Below the pieces are notes generated by a model, which was not told the origin of the DNA, made no database searches, and worked only from the letters and a program-made list of their open reading frames with translations. A stretch of DNA of 64,000 nucleotides from Massilibacteroides vaginae (lineage in GTDB: Bacteria > Bacteroidota > Bacteroidia > Bacteroidales > Tannerellaceae). The position numbers and the translations under genes were made by a program. Positions within the stretch are counted from its first letter, which is position 1. Each line of letters opens with the position of its first letter. This document shows positions 27,573-37,206 of this stretch, piece after piece. The stretch spans positions 1,262,263 through 1,326,262 of the forward strand of contig NZ_FXDJ01000009.1 of NCBI RefSeq assembly GCF_900178525.1, written 5' to 3'.

Positions 27573-29513
27573 ATGATACACATAATGTCATATATTATTC
27601 TGTTACTATCTTGTATTGCATGTTCATCAGTTGACGACAGACAACTAGAGTTTGCGTTACAATTCGCCGGAAAAAACAGACACGAACTTGAAAGAGTTCT
27701 AGAATATTATAAGAAAGAGCCACAAAAGCTTGCTGCAGCTCGTTTTCTGATAAAAGATATGCCTGGCTTGTATTCTTATAAATGCTCTCAGGTTGATTCG
27801 GTCAAATCTGTCTTAACAAAAGAAATGGAGGCTGGGACTACTTATGGACTACAGTCTATAATAATAGACGATGGGCTAATAAAGAAGTGGAAAAATACAT
27901 CTTTAGAGAATTGCGAAAAAGTATTTGATGCGCATATTATCACATCAGATTATTTAATTGAAAATATTGATTTGTCTTTTGAGGTTTGGAATAAATATTC
28001 ATGGAATAAAGCTCTTTGTTTTGAGGATTTTTGTGAATTAATTCTTCCATATAGACTTGGGAATGAACCTTTGGAAAGTTGGAGAAAACATTATTATGAA
28101 TATTATTCTTCTTTGTTAGATTCTGTTTATAAGGGCGATAATTTGATTAAAGCTTGTGATACGGTTGCTAAGATTATAAATGATGAGGGATTCTTTCTCT
28201 GTACTGATTTTAATTTACCCAACCTGGGTGCACTTTATTTAAAAGAGAATAGAATCGGCTATTGTCGTGATGCCTGTGACTTTATCCTTTATGTTATGCG
28301 CTCAATAGGTATCCCAACCGCTACGGATTTCTATCATTATTCACCAGACAATCGGTTAGGGCATAGTTGGAATGTTGTGAGAGACACAACTGGGGTTTAT
28401 TTACAGTGTGGATATACTGTTTTTGGAACAGAAACAAACGTGAGGGATGACGGGCGTAAAAAAGGAAAAGTGTATAGGTTTTGTTATGGGAGTCAGGAAA
28501 AGTACTTCAAAGGCTCCTCTTACGACAATTCTTTGCCTGAGTTATTCAAGAACAGGAAAATAAAAGATGTTACCGCTGATTACTTTGGACAGAATAAGGT
28601 TTCCATACCTATTAGTCAGCACGAAGATGATCATGCTTTTCTCGGTGTTTTCACAATTAAAGGATGGATCCCTATTGGTGTTGGCAGAGTAGAGAATGAC
28701 ACTGCCGTTTTTAATAATTTGGAACCGAATGTTATTTTTCAGACACTATTGAATATAAACGGACATTTACATCCTGAAAATTATCCTTTTACCTATACGG
28801 GAGAGAAAATGCACTATTATATTCCTGATCTACGGCAAATGGAAGATGCTTTTTTAACAAGGAAGTATCCCATTCGTTTCTACACCGTTAACAGTTTGAA
28901 CAGAAATGTAAGAGGCGCTAAAATCTTAGGATCTTTGCATAAGAACTTTTCTTATTACGAAATCATTTATGAGATAAAAGATACAGTAACAACAAATAGA
29001 AATATAATCAACTTTACAGAGCCATTGAATTATAGGTATATACGTTATGTCTCGCCAAAAGATAAACCTCTCGAATTGGCAGAATTTAGTGTCTATGGCA
29101 AAAGTGACATCCCCATACCTCTACACATAATAGATAGCATTATTCCTGTACATACAAACAACAAGTTTAGAGTCGATCATATTATTGATAATGATCCGTT
29201 AACGTTTACATTGTCAAAAGACTCCACAACGTTTATAACTTTTGACATAGGGAAAGTGGCAGAAATAGAAAAATTATTGTTTATCCCTCGCAATGATGAG
29301 AATTTCATACATGTAGGGGATATGTATGAACTGTTTTACAATAACGGAGTAAATGGTTGGTCATCGCTGGGTAAACAAATTGCAGAAAGTAATATTTTAA
29401 AATATAAAGTTCCCAAAGGAGCTTTATTGTGGCTTCGAAATTTGACGAAAGGGCAAGAGGAACATGTTTTTTATATGAGAAATGACAAACAGATATTTGC
29501 AGCAGACTTATAA
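27573..29513 (+). CDS. transglutaminase-like lipoprotein 1 with C-terminal discoidin-like domain
   Basis: The 646-residue protein has a lipobox in LLSCIAC. A helical N-terminal region (about 20-200) precedes a transglutaminase-like core. The apparent Cys-His-Asp triad is C231 in GYCRDACDF, H264 in GHSWN and D271 in VRDTTG. A C-terminal beta-sandwich resembling F5/8 type C domains (about 490-640) has IDNDPLTF and TFDIGK. Such cores act as proteases, amidases or cross-linkers; which one is unknown. I chose the ATG at 27573; 27585 is also possible. It is a tandem paralogue of the next gene. Confidence 0.8.
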   Translation: MIHIMSYIILLLSCIACSSVDDRQLEFALQFAGKNRHELERVLEYYKKEPQKLAAARFLIKDMPGLYSYKCSQVDSVKSVLTKEMEAGTTYGLQSIIIDDGLIKKWKNTSLENCEKVFDAHIITSDYLIENIDLSFEVWNKYSWNKALCFEDFCELILPYRLGNEPLESWRKHYYEYYSSLLDSVYKGDNLIKACDTVAKIINDEGFFLCTDFNLPNLGALYLKENRIGYCRDACDFILYVMRSIGIPTATDFYHYSPDNRLGHSWNVVRDTTGVYLQCGYTVFGTETNVRDDGRKKGKVYRFCYGSQEKYFKGSSYDNSLPELFKNRKIKDVTADYFGQNKVSIPISQHEDDHAFLGVFTIKGWIPIGVGRVENDTAVFNNLEPNVIFQTLLNINGHLHPENYPFTYTGEKMHYYIPDLRQMEDAFLTRKYPIRFYTVNSLNRNVRGAKILGSLHKNFSYYEIIYEIKDTVTTNRNIINFTEPLNYRYIRYVSPKDKPLELAEFSVYGKSDIPIPLHIIDSIIPVHTNNKFRVDHIIDNDPLTFTLSKDSTTFITFDIGKVAEIEKLLFIPRNDENFIHVGDMYELFYNNGVNGWSSLGKQIAESNILKYKVPKGALLWLRNLTKGQEEHVFYMRNDKQIFAADL

Positions 29514-29541
29514 TAAATTTGACAACCTAAGGATTGTAATT

Positions 29542-31563
29542 ATGAAGATAAAGATAGTAAATGAAATGTTAAAAAACGATTGTGTTCAAAAGATGGACAT
29601 CCTGTGTGTTGTGTTTACTTGTCTGTCATTTTTTATAAGTTTCAGTTGTAGCTTTAATGCGAAAGATACTAAATTGGATAACGCCTTTTCTCTTGCAGGC
29701 AAAAATAGAGAGGAATTAGAAAAAGTATTACTACATTATCAACAGAACGACAATGATTCATTAAAATACAAAGCCGCCTGCTTTCTGATTGAAAATATTG
29801 CATATCATTACTCTTATGAGAATGAAGTGTTTGAAGAATATAAAAATTCTCTTAAACAGATTATTTGTTTAGCGGATACATTGAAATATAAAACGATGAT
29901 GGATAATTTTCTGAAAGATACAATTGCTCACATTAATCAGGTACAATTCTCAAAAAAGAAAAGTAAACCAATCTGTGACCTGGAAACGATCTCTGCAGAA
30001 TATCTGATAGCAAACATTGATCATGCATTTATGGTTTGGGAGAAGCAGCCATGGGGTAAGCATATTTCGTTCGACTTGTTTTGCCATGAGATACTTCCTT
30101 ACCGTATTGTAGATGAGCCAATCGAAGAATGGAGACAGGCCTATTATGATTATTTTCAGCCTGTATTAGATTCTTTGTTGACAGATGATAGTCCGATAAC
30201 GGCTTGTCAGCTTGTTTATGACACAATTGTGAAAATGAAATGGCATTTTATTCCTGACTTACCCGTTCCCCATTTAGGAGGGAAAATACTATTAGACTAT
30301 CGTTTAGAAAATTGCCGTGAGTACAGTGATTTTGCATTATATGTCATGAGGGCATTAGGGATCTGCGGAGGGGTAGATCTACTGATCCAGAATCCGGATT
30401 ATAACTTTACGTACCATTACTGGAATTATGTACGGGACATTACAGGTCAAATAAAAGAATTTGAATTATATGCCATGCGCCCGGATAGTGTCAGAGAGGA
30501 TGTTCGGATGAAAGGAGTTGTATATCGACAGAACTTTTGCATACAGAAAGAATCACTCCGTTTCTTATATCCTGACAAGGATATTCCTCCAACACTCGTT
30601 ACTCCCTTTTTATCGAATGTTTCGGATGATTATTTTAAAGGGTATGACATAAATATACCTGCTTCAAAAATAGAAGAGTTACTTTATTTATATGTGTTCG
30701 ACAATAAAGAATGGAGGCCTATAATCTGGTCTGACATAAAAAAAGGGGGCGCGAATTTCCACAGCCTTGAGCCTGGAATCGCATTTTTCCCCGGTCACTA
30801 TGAAGGAGGTAAGTTTGAACCGGTATCAGATCCTTTTATTTTGGCAAAAGATAAATCTGCAAAGTTCTTTACTCCGGATACGGTAAAAAGAGTAGACCTT
30901 GTGCTCAGACGGAAATTCCGAAAAAGGAGTCATTTGATGGACCGCTATGCTAAAAGGACCTATCAGGGACAATTTGAAGGTGCTAACAGACCGGATTTTA
31001 AAGAGGGAGAGAGTTTATTTCCGGTGTACAATATAGAGGAACCGGAATATTACGAAAGAGAATTAGCTCTTGACCGAAAATTCAGATATATCAGATATCT
31101 TTCTCGTGATACATTATGTTGTAATATGGCAGAATTGGAGTTTTTAGGTATAGGAGATACGTTAATAGATGGAGATATAATTGGTTCGGAATGTTTATTT
31201 GGAGAGAATACTAAATACAGTAATAAGACTGTGTTTGATAGAGATCCGCTTACTTTTTTTCATGCTAAAGATACGACGGAAGGATGGGTCGGAATGGATT
31301 TTGGGAGTCCTCAAAGAATAGAGAAAATACGTTTTCTTTTCCGCAATGATGATAATAATATACGGGAGGGAGATATCTACGAACTGTTTTACTACACAAA
31401 GGATGGGTATAAAAAGTCATTAGGTAAACAAACCGGCAACAGAGAGCAATGTCTCACTTTCAGAAACTGTCCTTCCAATGCTTTGTATCTTTTACATGAT
31501 CATACGAGGGGACGGGAACAACGCATTTTCTCGTATGAAGATGGTAAACAAATCTGGTGGTGA
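29542..31563 (+). CDS. transglutaminase-like lipoprotein 2 with C-terminal discoidin-like domain
   Basis: The 673-residue paralogue of the preceding protein shares the order helical region, transglutaminase-like core, discoidin-like end. The triad is C258 (ENCREYSDF), H292 (YHYWN) and D299 (VRDITG). The C-terminal domain shows FDRDPLTFF and GMDFGSPQRIEKI. The start at 29542 gives a long N-terminus before the hydrophobic signal (lipobox SFSC); Met at 29593 would give a tighter signal. It lies 28 nt after its paralogue and abuts the signal peptidase gene. Confidence 0.8.
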   Translation: MKIKIVNEMLKNDCVQKMDILCVVFTCLSFFISFSCSFNAKDTKLDNAFSLAGKNREELEKVLLHYQQNDNDSLKYKAACFLIENIAYHYSYENEVFEEYKNSLKQIICLADTLKYKTMMDNFLKDTIAHINQVQFSKKKSKPICDLETISAEYLIANIDHAFMVWEKQPWGKHISFDLFCHEILPYRIVDEPIEEWRQAYYDYFQPVLDSLLTDDSPITACQLVYDTIVKMKWHFIPDLPVPHLGGKILLDYRLENCREYSDFALYVMRALGICGGVDLLIQNPDYNFTYHYWNYVRDITGQIKEFELYAMRPDSVREDVRMKGVVYRQNFCIQKESLRFLYPDKDIPPTLVTPFLSNVSDDYFKGYDINIPASKIEELLYLYVFDNKEWRPIIWSDIKKGGANFHSLEPGIAFFPGHYEGGKFEPVSDPFILAKDKSAKFFTPDTVKRVDLVLRRKFRKRSHLMDRYAKRTYQGQFEGANRPDFKEGESLFPVYNIEEPEYYERELALDRKFRYIRYLSRDTLCCNMAELEFLGIGDTLIDGDIIGSECLFGENTKYSNKTVFDRDPLTFFHAKDTTEGWVGMDFGSPQRIEKIRFLFRNDDNNIREGDIYELFYYTKDGYKKSLGKQTGNREQCLTFRNCPSNALYLLHDHTRGREQRIFSYEDGKQIWW

Positions 31564-31571
31564 AGGTGAGA

Positions 31572-32438
31572 ATGAGAATAAATATCAAACATATTACTTC
31601 CTTAATCATAAACACCCTATTCTACCTCTGCATGGTCGGAATAGTGTGGGTATTTTGTCAGATATTTCTTATATCCTCCTTCAAAATACCCAGCGACTCT
31701 ATGGCTCCGGAAGTTGTAGCAGGTGATCATGTGCTTGTGTTAAAACCGCTGATTGGAGCCCGGCTGTTTAATCTTACCGATAAGCAACCGGACGTCTATC
31801 GTTTGCCTGGTCTGAGCCCAATCAGCCGGAATGATATACTGGTGTTTAATTTTCCTTGTCCTAAGGATTGGAGCCGGGTTGAAATGGATATGATGAGTTA
31901 TTATATCAAGCGATGCGTAGGGATGCCTGGAGATTCGCTTCGTATTTCAAATGGCCTCTATCTGGTAAATGGTGTCGATACCCCTTTAGGTAATATAGTT
32001 TCTCAACAGATATTTAGTAAAAGGAAGAATAATACATTTGACGATGGTGTTTTCAGAAGTTTTCCTTATGATTCCATAATGAACTGGAATATCAAGGATT
32101 TTGGTCCTCTTTATATACCGAAGAAAGGAGCGATAATTCCTATGGACAGGACTAATAGTGTGCTTTACAAAAAAGTAATTGAATGGGAACAGCAGCAAGA
32201 ACTTCACATTGCAAATGATTCGACGATACATCTTGGCACTGAGGTAATCTATTCTTATTGTTTCCGGAAGAACTACTATTTTATGGCTGGCGATCGTGTA
32301 GAAGATTCGCAAGACTCGCGTTATTGGGGATTGCTACCGGAGGAATATATTGTAGGAAAGGCATGGCTTGTATGGAAGTCTATTGATCCTTATACGGATA
32401 AATTCCGGTGGAATAGGTTTTTGAAACGGATTAGATAA
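31572..32438 (+). CDS. signal peptidase I (S26), divergent with large insert
   Basis: The 288-residue protein has a single N-terminal membrane anchor, catalytic Ser43 in PSDSMAPEVVAGDHVLV and the general-base Lys113 in YYIKRCVGMPGDSLRI. The last box is MAGDRVEDSQDSRYWGLLP. An insert of about 120 residues separates the Lys box from the last box, as in other Bacteroidota enzymes. It is in the peptide island, probably cotranscribed with the transglutaminase-like genes. A GTG at 31560 would overlap the upstream stop as GTGA; the ATG at 31572 is preferred. It may process the island's own exported peptides. Confidence 0.88.
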   Translation: MRINIKHITSLIINTLFYLCMVGIVWVFCQIFLISSFKIPSDSMAPEVVAGDHVLVLKPLIGARLFNLTDKQPDVYRLPGLSPISRNDILVFNFPCPKDWSRVEMDMMSYYIKRCVGMPGDSLRISNGLYLVNGVDTPLGNIVSQQIFSKRKNNTFDDGVFRSFPYDSIMNWNIKDFGPLYIPKKGAIIPMDRTNSVLYKKVIEWEQQQELHIANDSTIHLGTEVIYSYCFRKNYYFMAGDRVEDSQDSRYWGLLPEEYIVGKAWLVWKSIDPYTDKFRWNRFLKRIR

Positions 32439-32445
32439 GAGACGT

Positions 32446-34254
32446 ATGGAGAAGTGGAGATACTATATTGGTTATTCTTTAGTAGCGATTACAGGTGTAT
32501 TGATATTGTGCACTGTTTTTGAGGGTGACAACGCATTGGTAAACGGACTTGTGATGGGGAAAGTCTGCTGGGCGCAGCGGATTGTTCCTTTCTTTTGTCT
32601 TGCGGTATTACTTGGAGTATTGTTCAAAGGGGGAAGTTGCTTTTTTTTATCCTTTGCTGATCTTGCTTTATTAGCGTTTGTTGGTATTACGTATTTGTTT
32701 TATGATAAAAGCCTTAATCCAGAACCGGAGAAATTATTTTTTGAGGGACAGTTATTGCTTCTATGGTTTGCTCTTCGTATCGCACTGTCTACTTATCCCG
32801 GTCTGAAAAACTTTTTTATATTATTATTCCTTTTCATTGGTGGTGTTGAAGTAGTTACCGGGTTGCTGCAGTTATATGGTATGCAAAGTTCTAATCACCA
32901 CCTGTTTCGACTAACGGGTTCGTTCTATAATCCGGGACCGTATTCCGGTTTTCTGTCTATGCTGCTTCCTCTTTCCCTTTTTATGGCATTGAAAACAAAG
33001 AAGATTGCTGACAGACGAGGGCGGTTTTTATATAAGTTTCTCCATTATTCTGCCTGGCTAGTCGTAGCTCTTATTTTCATTGTATTACCTTCGGGGATGA
33101 GTAGAGCGGCCTGGATTGCGGCTACCATTTCTTCAGGCTGGGTATATTGGATACAGGAGATAGGGTTACAAAAAAGTAAGTGCTGGATCACAGAACATAA
33201 GAAATCAGCTATCGCTTTGTCTGTTGCTTTTTTTGTTTTGTTTATAACGTTCTCTGCGGGAATCTACCTTTTGAAGAAAGATTCTGCAAATGGACGTCTT
33301 TTGCTTTGGAAGATTACGTCCATGGCTATAACAGAACAACCTTTTACAGGAACCGGAGTAGGCGGTTTTCCCGCTACTTACGGCAAACAACAAGCTGCTT
33401 ATTTTGCATCAGGCAACTATTCGCAGACGGAAGCGTTAGTTGCTGGTGCGCCGGAGTATGCGTTCAACGAATTTCTTCAGATCGGTGTTGAACGTGGAAT
33501 ATTAGTCTTACTAATTTTCTTTTCTTTTCTTGGAATCAGTATATATAAAGGTGTGAAAAACCGGAAGTATGGAACTGTAGGTGGTATATTTGCATTGTGT
33601 GTGTTTTCGTTAGCCTCCTATCCTCTACAACTGCCGGATTTTCCAATCGTTCTGGTTTTTCTTTCTGCTATTTCTGTTACCGGAAGAGAATATGGAAAAT
33701 CGGCAAGTAGTTTTTTTATTCTAATACCTACTTTTATTTTCTCTGCTGTCATTTATAATGCTCAACAGGATACAGGGAAACAATATAGAGAATGGAGTAG
33801 ACTACAACAACTTTATAATAGTAAGGCGTATGAGGTTGCTTTACCATACTACGAGGCACTGTATCCTTCTCTTAAACACAAACCGGAGTTCCTGTTTGAA
33901 ATGGGACAATGTCAAAGCAAAACCGGACAGTATGATGGTGCGGTTGTAACGCTAAAGAGAGCTTCCTTGTTGAGCGCTGACCCAATGATTCACTATATGA
34001 TCGCCAAGAATGAACAACAAAGAGGGAACTATGAAGAAGCGGAACAGATTCTTATTCATGCGATAAATATTCTACCTGAACGTATTTATCCTTATTACTT
34101 ATTGGTGTATCTTTACAATGAACCGGGCTTTTATCAGGAAGATAAACTTAAAGCCTCGGCTAACGCCGTACTTACAAAAGAACCGAAAGTTCTATCCTCG
34201 GCAATACAAGAAATGAGAGAAGAAACCCGAAAAATAATATCAAATGTATTATGA
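32446..34254 (+). CDS. Wzy/O-antigen ligase-like membrane protein with C-terminal TPRs
   Basis: The 602-residue protein has about ten membrane spans (about 5-430). The region GRLLLWKITSMAI and the large extracytoplasmic loop (about 285-345), with GTGVGGFP and EYAFNEFLQIGVERG, match the Wzy_C/WaaL ligase-polymerase fold. A C-terminal TPR region (about 455-590) follows. Such proteins transfer glycan chains onto lipid or protein. Its substrate in this island is unknown; glycosylation of exported products is one possibility. Seven nt after the signal peptidase; ATGA overlap with the next gene. Confidence 0.82.
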   Translation: MEKWRYYIGYSLVAITGVLILCTVFEGDNALVNGLVMGKVCWAQRIVPFFCLAVLLGVLFKGGSCFFLSFADLALLAFVGITYLFYDKSLNPEPEKLFFEGQLLLLWFALRIALSTYPGLKNFFILLFLFIGGVEVVTGLLQLYGMQSSNHHLFRLTGSFYNPGPYSGFLSMLLPLSLFMALKTKKIADRRGRFLYKFLHYSAWLVVALIFIVLPSGMSRAAWIAATISSGWVYWIQEIGLQKSKCWITEHKKSAIALSVAFFVLFITFSAGIYLLKKDSANGRLLLWKITSMAITEQPFTGTGVGGFPATYGKQQAAYFASGNYSQTEALVAGAPEYAFNEFLQIGVERGILVLLIFFSFLGISIYKGVKNRKYGTVGGIFALCVFSLASYPLQLPDFPIVLVFLSAISVTGREYGKSASSFFILIPTFIFSAVIYNAQQDTGKQYREWSRLQQLYNSKAYEVALPYYEALYPSLKHKPEFLFEMGQCQSKTGQYDGAVVTLKRASLLSADPMIHYMIAKNEQQRGNYEEAEQILIHAINILPERIYPYYLLVYLYNEPGFYQEDKLKASANAVLTKEPKVLSSAIQEMREETRKIISNVL

Positions 34255-35306
34255 GATCACTATTCGCTTTATGTATATTACTGTTGTTAATTAGCTGCAA
34301 TAGAGGTTCAAAAGAGAAATATTCTCGATATTCATCTTTTGAGACATCAGAATCAATATATGCGGAAGATATTGAGTTAGATACTATTTTATTCCGTTAT
34401 CCATTTCGTATATCGGTTCATGAAAATATCGCTGTAGTTTTGGACTTACATCATGTGGATCATTTCCTTCATGCTTTCTCTTATCCCGAGTGGAAACATC
34501 TTGTTTCATTTGGGCGGCGAGGACAAGCTCCGGAGGAAATGTTGTCCGCTGAAACAATCCGTGTTTCTTCTTCTGATTCGATCTGGACTTTGGATGCGAA
34601 TAAAATGGAAATTACCCGCTGGAGTATAGACATAATACAGAAAACAGCCACTCGGGAAGAAGCAATTCCTCTAGACAAGCAGCTTATTCGAACGTTGGAT
34701 TTTTGTTTGACTGATTCGGGCTTTATCGTACCCGATTATACCGGTGAATACAGATATAGCTGTATTGATCCGGCAGGCAGCCTGCTCCAGTCTTATGAAC
34801 CTATACCTACAGAAGAATCTTATGCGGATATTGCCCGACCGGCTCTGGCACAAGCCTGGCGAAGTTTTATAGATTATCTTCCCGGCAAACAACTGTTGGT
34901 GATGGCAACTCAATTAGGAGAGGTGCTTGAGATCTACAATCTCGAAAAAGGAACAAAGAAAGTACTCTATGGTCCTAATGGAGAACCGAAATTCCAAATA
35001 CATGCAGGTGAAGGTATTCCCACAGGTATAATGGGTTTCAGCGATGTAAAGATAACAGAGAAATATATTTTTGCCGTCTTCCATGGACGATCATTTAAAG
35101 AAATAGCACAAATGTATGATAGAGGAGAAAATCCAGAAGACGGAGGTCGCTACCTTTGTGTTTTTGATCATGAAGGAATTCCAATTAGAAAATACATGTT
35201 AGATCACGCGATCTACGGCATAAGTATAGATGAATCCCAAGGAACCATTATTGCCACCGATGTAAATCGTGATGACCCGATAATTGCATATAAGATTCCT
35301 CTATAA
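34251..35306 (+). CDS. BF3164-family beta-propeller lipoprotein
   Basis: The 351-residue protein has a lipobox at LLISC (Cys-16). The propeller-like body includes LVSFGRRGQAPEEM, typical of the BF3164/TolB-like family of Bacteroidales. No enzyme motif is seen. Its ATG overlaps the upstream stop (ATGA), so translational coupling is likely. It is the last intact gene of the island operon. Confidence 0.8.
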   Translation: MRSLFALCILLLLISCNRGSKEKYSRYSSFETSESIYAEDIELDTILFRYPFRISVHENIAVVLDLHHVDHFLHAFSYPEWKHLVSFGRRGQAPEEMLSAETIRVSSSDSIWTLDANKMEITRWSIDIIQKTATREEAIPLDKQLIRTLDFCLTDSGFIVPDYTGEYRYSCIDPAGSLLQSYEPIPTEESYADIARPALAQAWRSFIDYLPGKQLLVMATQLGEVLEIYNLEKGTKKVLYGPNGEPKFQIHAGEGIPTGIMGFSDVKITEKYIFAVFHGRSFKEIAQMYDRGENPEDGGRYLCVFDHEGIPIRKYMLDHAIYGISIDESQGTIIATDVNRDDPIIAYKIPL

Positions 35307-35335
35307 ATAAGAACCATGAAGAATAAGGTGATTTT

Positions 35336-35467
35336 ATGAAAAGACAAGATGTTTTATTTATTATAATAGTTTCTTTGTTCTTTGGATGTCAAGAACAAAG
35401 AAAGCAAAGTGGTATTGAAACTATTGAAGTTCATTTGAATAAGCATGAGATAAGTTCTCTCTTTTAA
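35336..35467 (+). pseudogene. truncated 5' copy of the propeller lipoprotein gene at 24507
   Basis: The first 39-40 codons match the gene at 24507-25658 (MKRQDVLFI, lipobox GCQEQRKQ, IETIEVHLNK), then identity ends and the frame stops after 43 codons. It has a signal and lipobox but no propeller, so it is a remnant rather than a gene. It marks the right edge of the island. The rest of the gap to 35746 shows only the rpoN promoter. Confidence 0.85.
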
Positions 35468-35711
35468 CTTTGGTTGGCGTGTGTGTTGATCTAAATAAAT
35501 TAACAATTCAAATTTATTCTTAAAACAGAGCCTTATTCTCATAGATATGAGTATGTTTTTATGGTTCTGCGGGCAAGTGTTCTTCCGGGCATCATTTCAT
35601 ATTCCTTTTGTGTCTTTGGAGCCAACGATCTTGATTGTTTGTAAAGATTGACAAAAACAGGAGATCAACGACTATTAACGTTTTTCTATGTCGTAATAGA
35701 TCATAAAAGTT

Positions 35712-35719
35712 TATATTTG
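35712..35719 (+). promoter_or_regulatory. -7 box of rpoN
   Basis: TATATTTG fits TAnnTTTG, 27 nt upstream of the rpoN start. No clear -33 TTG at standard spacing. Confidence 0.6.
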
Positions 35720-35746
35720 CATAAATAAACCAGATGGTTTGGAGTT

Positions 35747-37201
35747 ATGCTAAGGCAACATTTACAACAGAAATTACAACAAAAACTTTCGCCGCAACAG
35801 ATTCAGTTAATCCGGTTGCTGGAACTTCCTACAATAGAATTAGAAGAACGTATTAAGCATGAATTGGAGGAGAATCCGGCTCTTGAAGAGGGTGCCGATC
35901 CTGTTGAGGATTTTGACGTGAACGATGACGCCGGTGCAGATGAGGTGGCAATTGGTGACTCGGATCTGGACATCTCGTTGGGAGATTATCTTACGGAAGA
36001 TGATATTCCCGATTATAAGTTAAGGGAAATGCACGAACGAACTGAACAGAAAGAGGATATACCTTTTTCGGTTAGTCAGTCGTTGAATGAGAGTTTGCTT
36101 CAGCAGCTTGGATTGCGTGATCTTTCGGAGAAAAATATGAAGATAGCCGAATATGTTATCGGCAATATAGATGATGACGGTTATTTAAGACGCGATTTGA
36201 GTGCGATTGCGGACGACCTGATTTTTCAGGAGGGGCAAGATGTAGACGAGAAAGAAGTGGAGGAGATGGTCCATGTTATTCAGGACTTTGAACCGGTAGG
36301 CGTTGCCGCTCGTTCCTTACAGGAGTGTCTGCTGATTCAATTGGAAAAGAAGGAACCTACACCTGTTACTGAACTGGCGATACTGGTGTTGAAAGCGTAT
36401 TTTGATGAGTTTACCCGTAAACATTATGATAAAATACTTCGCGCGCTGTCTATAGACGAAGAAACATTAAAGAAAATAATTCACGAAATCACATTACTAA
36501 ACCCGAAGCCCGGAAGTTTTCTGGGAGGAGCAATGGAAACAGCAATGAGTCGTGTTACGCCGGACTTTCTGGTTGAGGCGATTAATGGTGAGCTTTTTTT
36601 GTCGATGAACAACCGGGGAGTTCCTGAGATGCGTGTAAATCGTGAGTACTCGGAAATGTTTCAGGATTATGTGTCCAACAAGGTGAATCAAACTTCAGAG
36701 ATGAAGGAGGCTGTTTTGTTTGTAAAACAGAAATTAGATTCCGCGCAATGGTTTATCGAGGCCATTAAGCAAAGGAATGATACGCTGAGAAGAACGATGG
36801 AAACGATCATGATCTTGCAGAGAGACTTTTTACTGACCGGTGATGAAGCATCTCTTCGCCCCATGATATTGAAAGATGTGGCCGAAAGAGCCGGTTACGA
36901 TATCTCAACTATTTCACGTGTGAGCAACAGTAAATACGTACAGACGAATTTTGGTATTTACCCGTTGAAATACTTCTTTTCCGAATCCATGCAGACGGAT
37001 ACCGGCGAGGAGATTTCTACCCGTGAAGTGAAGAAAATAATGAAAGAACATATTGACGCAGAAAATAAACGTAAACCGCTTACCGACGAAGAAATTACAA
37101 CCATACTGAAAGAGAATGGTTATGTGATTGCTCGCCGTACGGTTGCTAAATATCGTGAGCAGATGGATATTCCGGTTGCCCGCCTGCGCAAAGAAATTTA
37201 A
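35747..37201 (+). CDS. rpoN: RNA polymerase sigma-54 factor
   Basis: The 484-residue protein has the three RpoN regions. Region I is the Gln/Leu-rich start (LQQKLSPQQIQLIRLLELP). An acidic region II follows, then the core-binding domain, and the RpoN box ARRTVAKYRE near the C-terminus, which binds the -24 element. It directs enhancer-dependent transcription with AAA activators. Length is normal. It starts a plus-strand run of nine genes, several of them unrelated in function. Confidence 0.96.
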   Translation: MLRQHLQQKLQQKLSPQQIQLIRLLELPTIELEERIKHELEENPALEEGADPVEDFDVNDDAGADEVAIGDSDLDISLGDYLTEDDIPDYKLREMHERTEQKEDIPFSVSQSLNESLLQQLGLRDLSEKNMKIAEYVIGNIDDDGYLRRDLSAIADDLIFQEGQDVDEKEVEEMVHVIQDFEPVGVAARSLQECLLIQLEKKEPTPVTELAILVLKAYFDEFTRKHYDKILRALSIDEETLKKIIHEITLLNPKPGSFLGGAMETAMSRVTPDFLVEAINGELFLSMNNRGVPEMRVNREYSEMFQDYVSNKVNQTSEMKEAVLFVKQKLDSAQWFIEAIKQRNDTLRRTMETIMILQRDFLLTGDEASLRPMILKDVAERAGYDISTISRVSNSKYVQTNFGIYPLKYFFSESMQTDTGEEISTREVKKIMKEHIDAENKRKPLTDEEITTILKENGYVIARRTVAKYREQMDIPVARLRKEI

Positions 37202-37206
37202 AACGT

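Noticed and set aside
35547-35651. 34-codon frame in the gap before rpoN
   Set aside because: No signal, no family match and no duplicate in the window.
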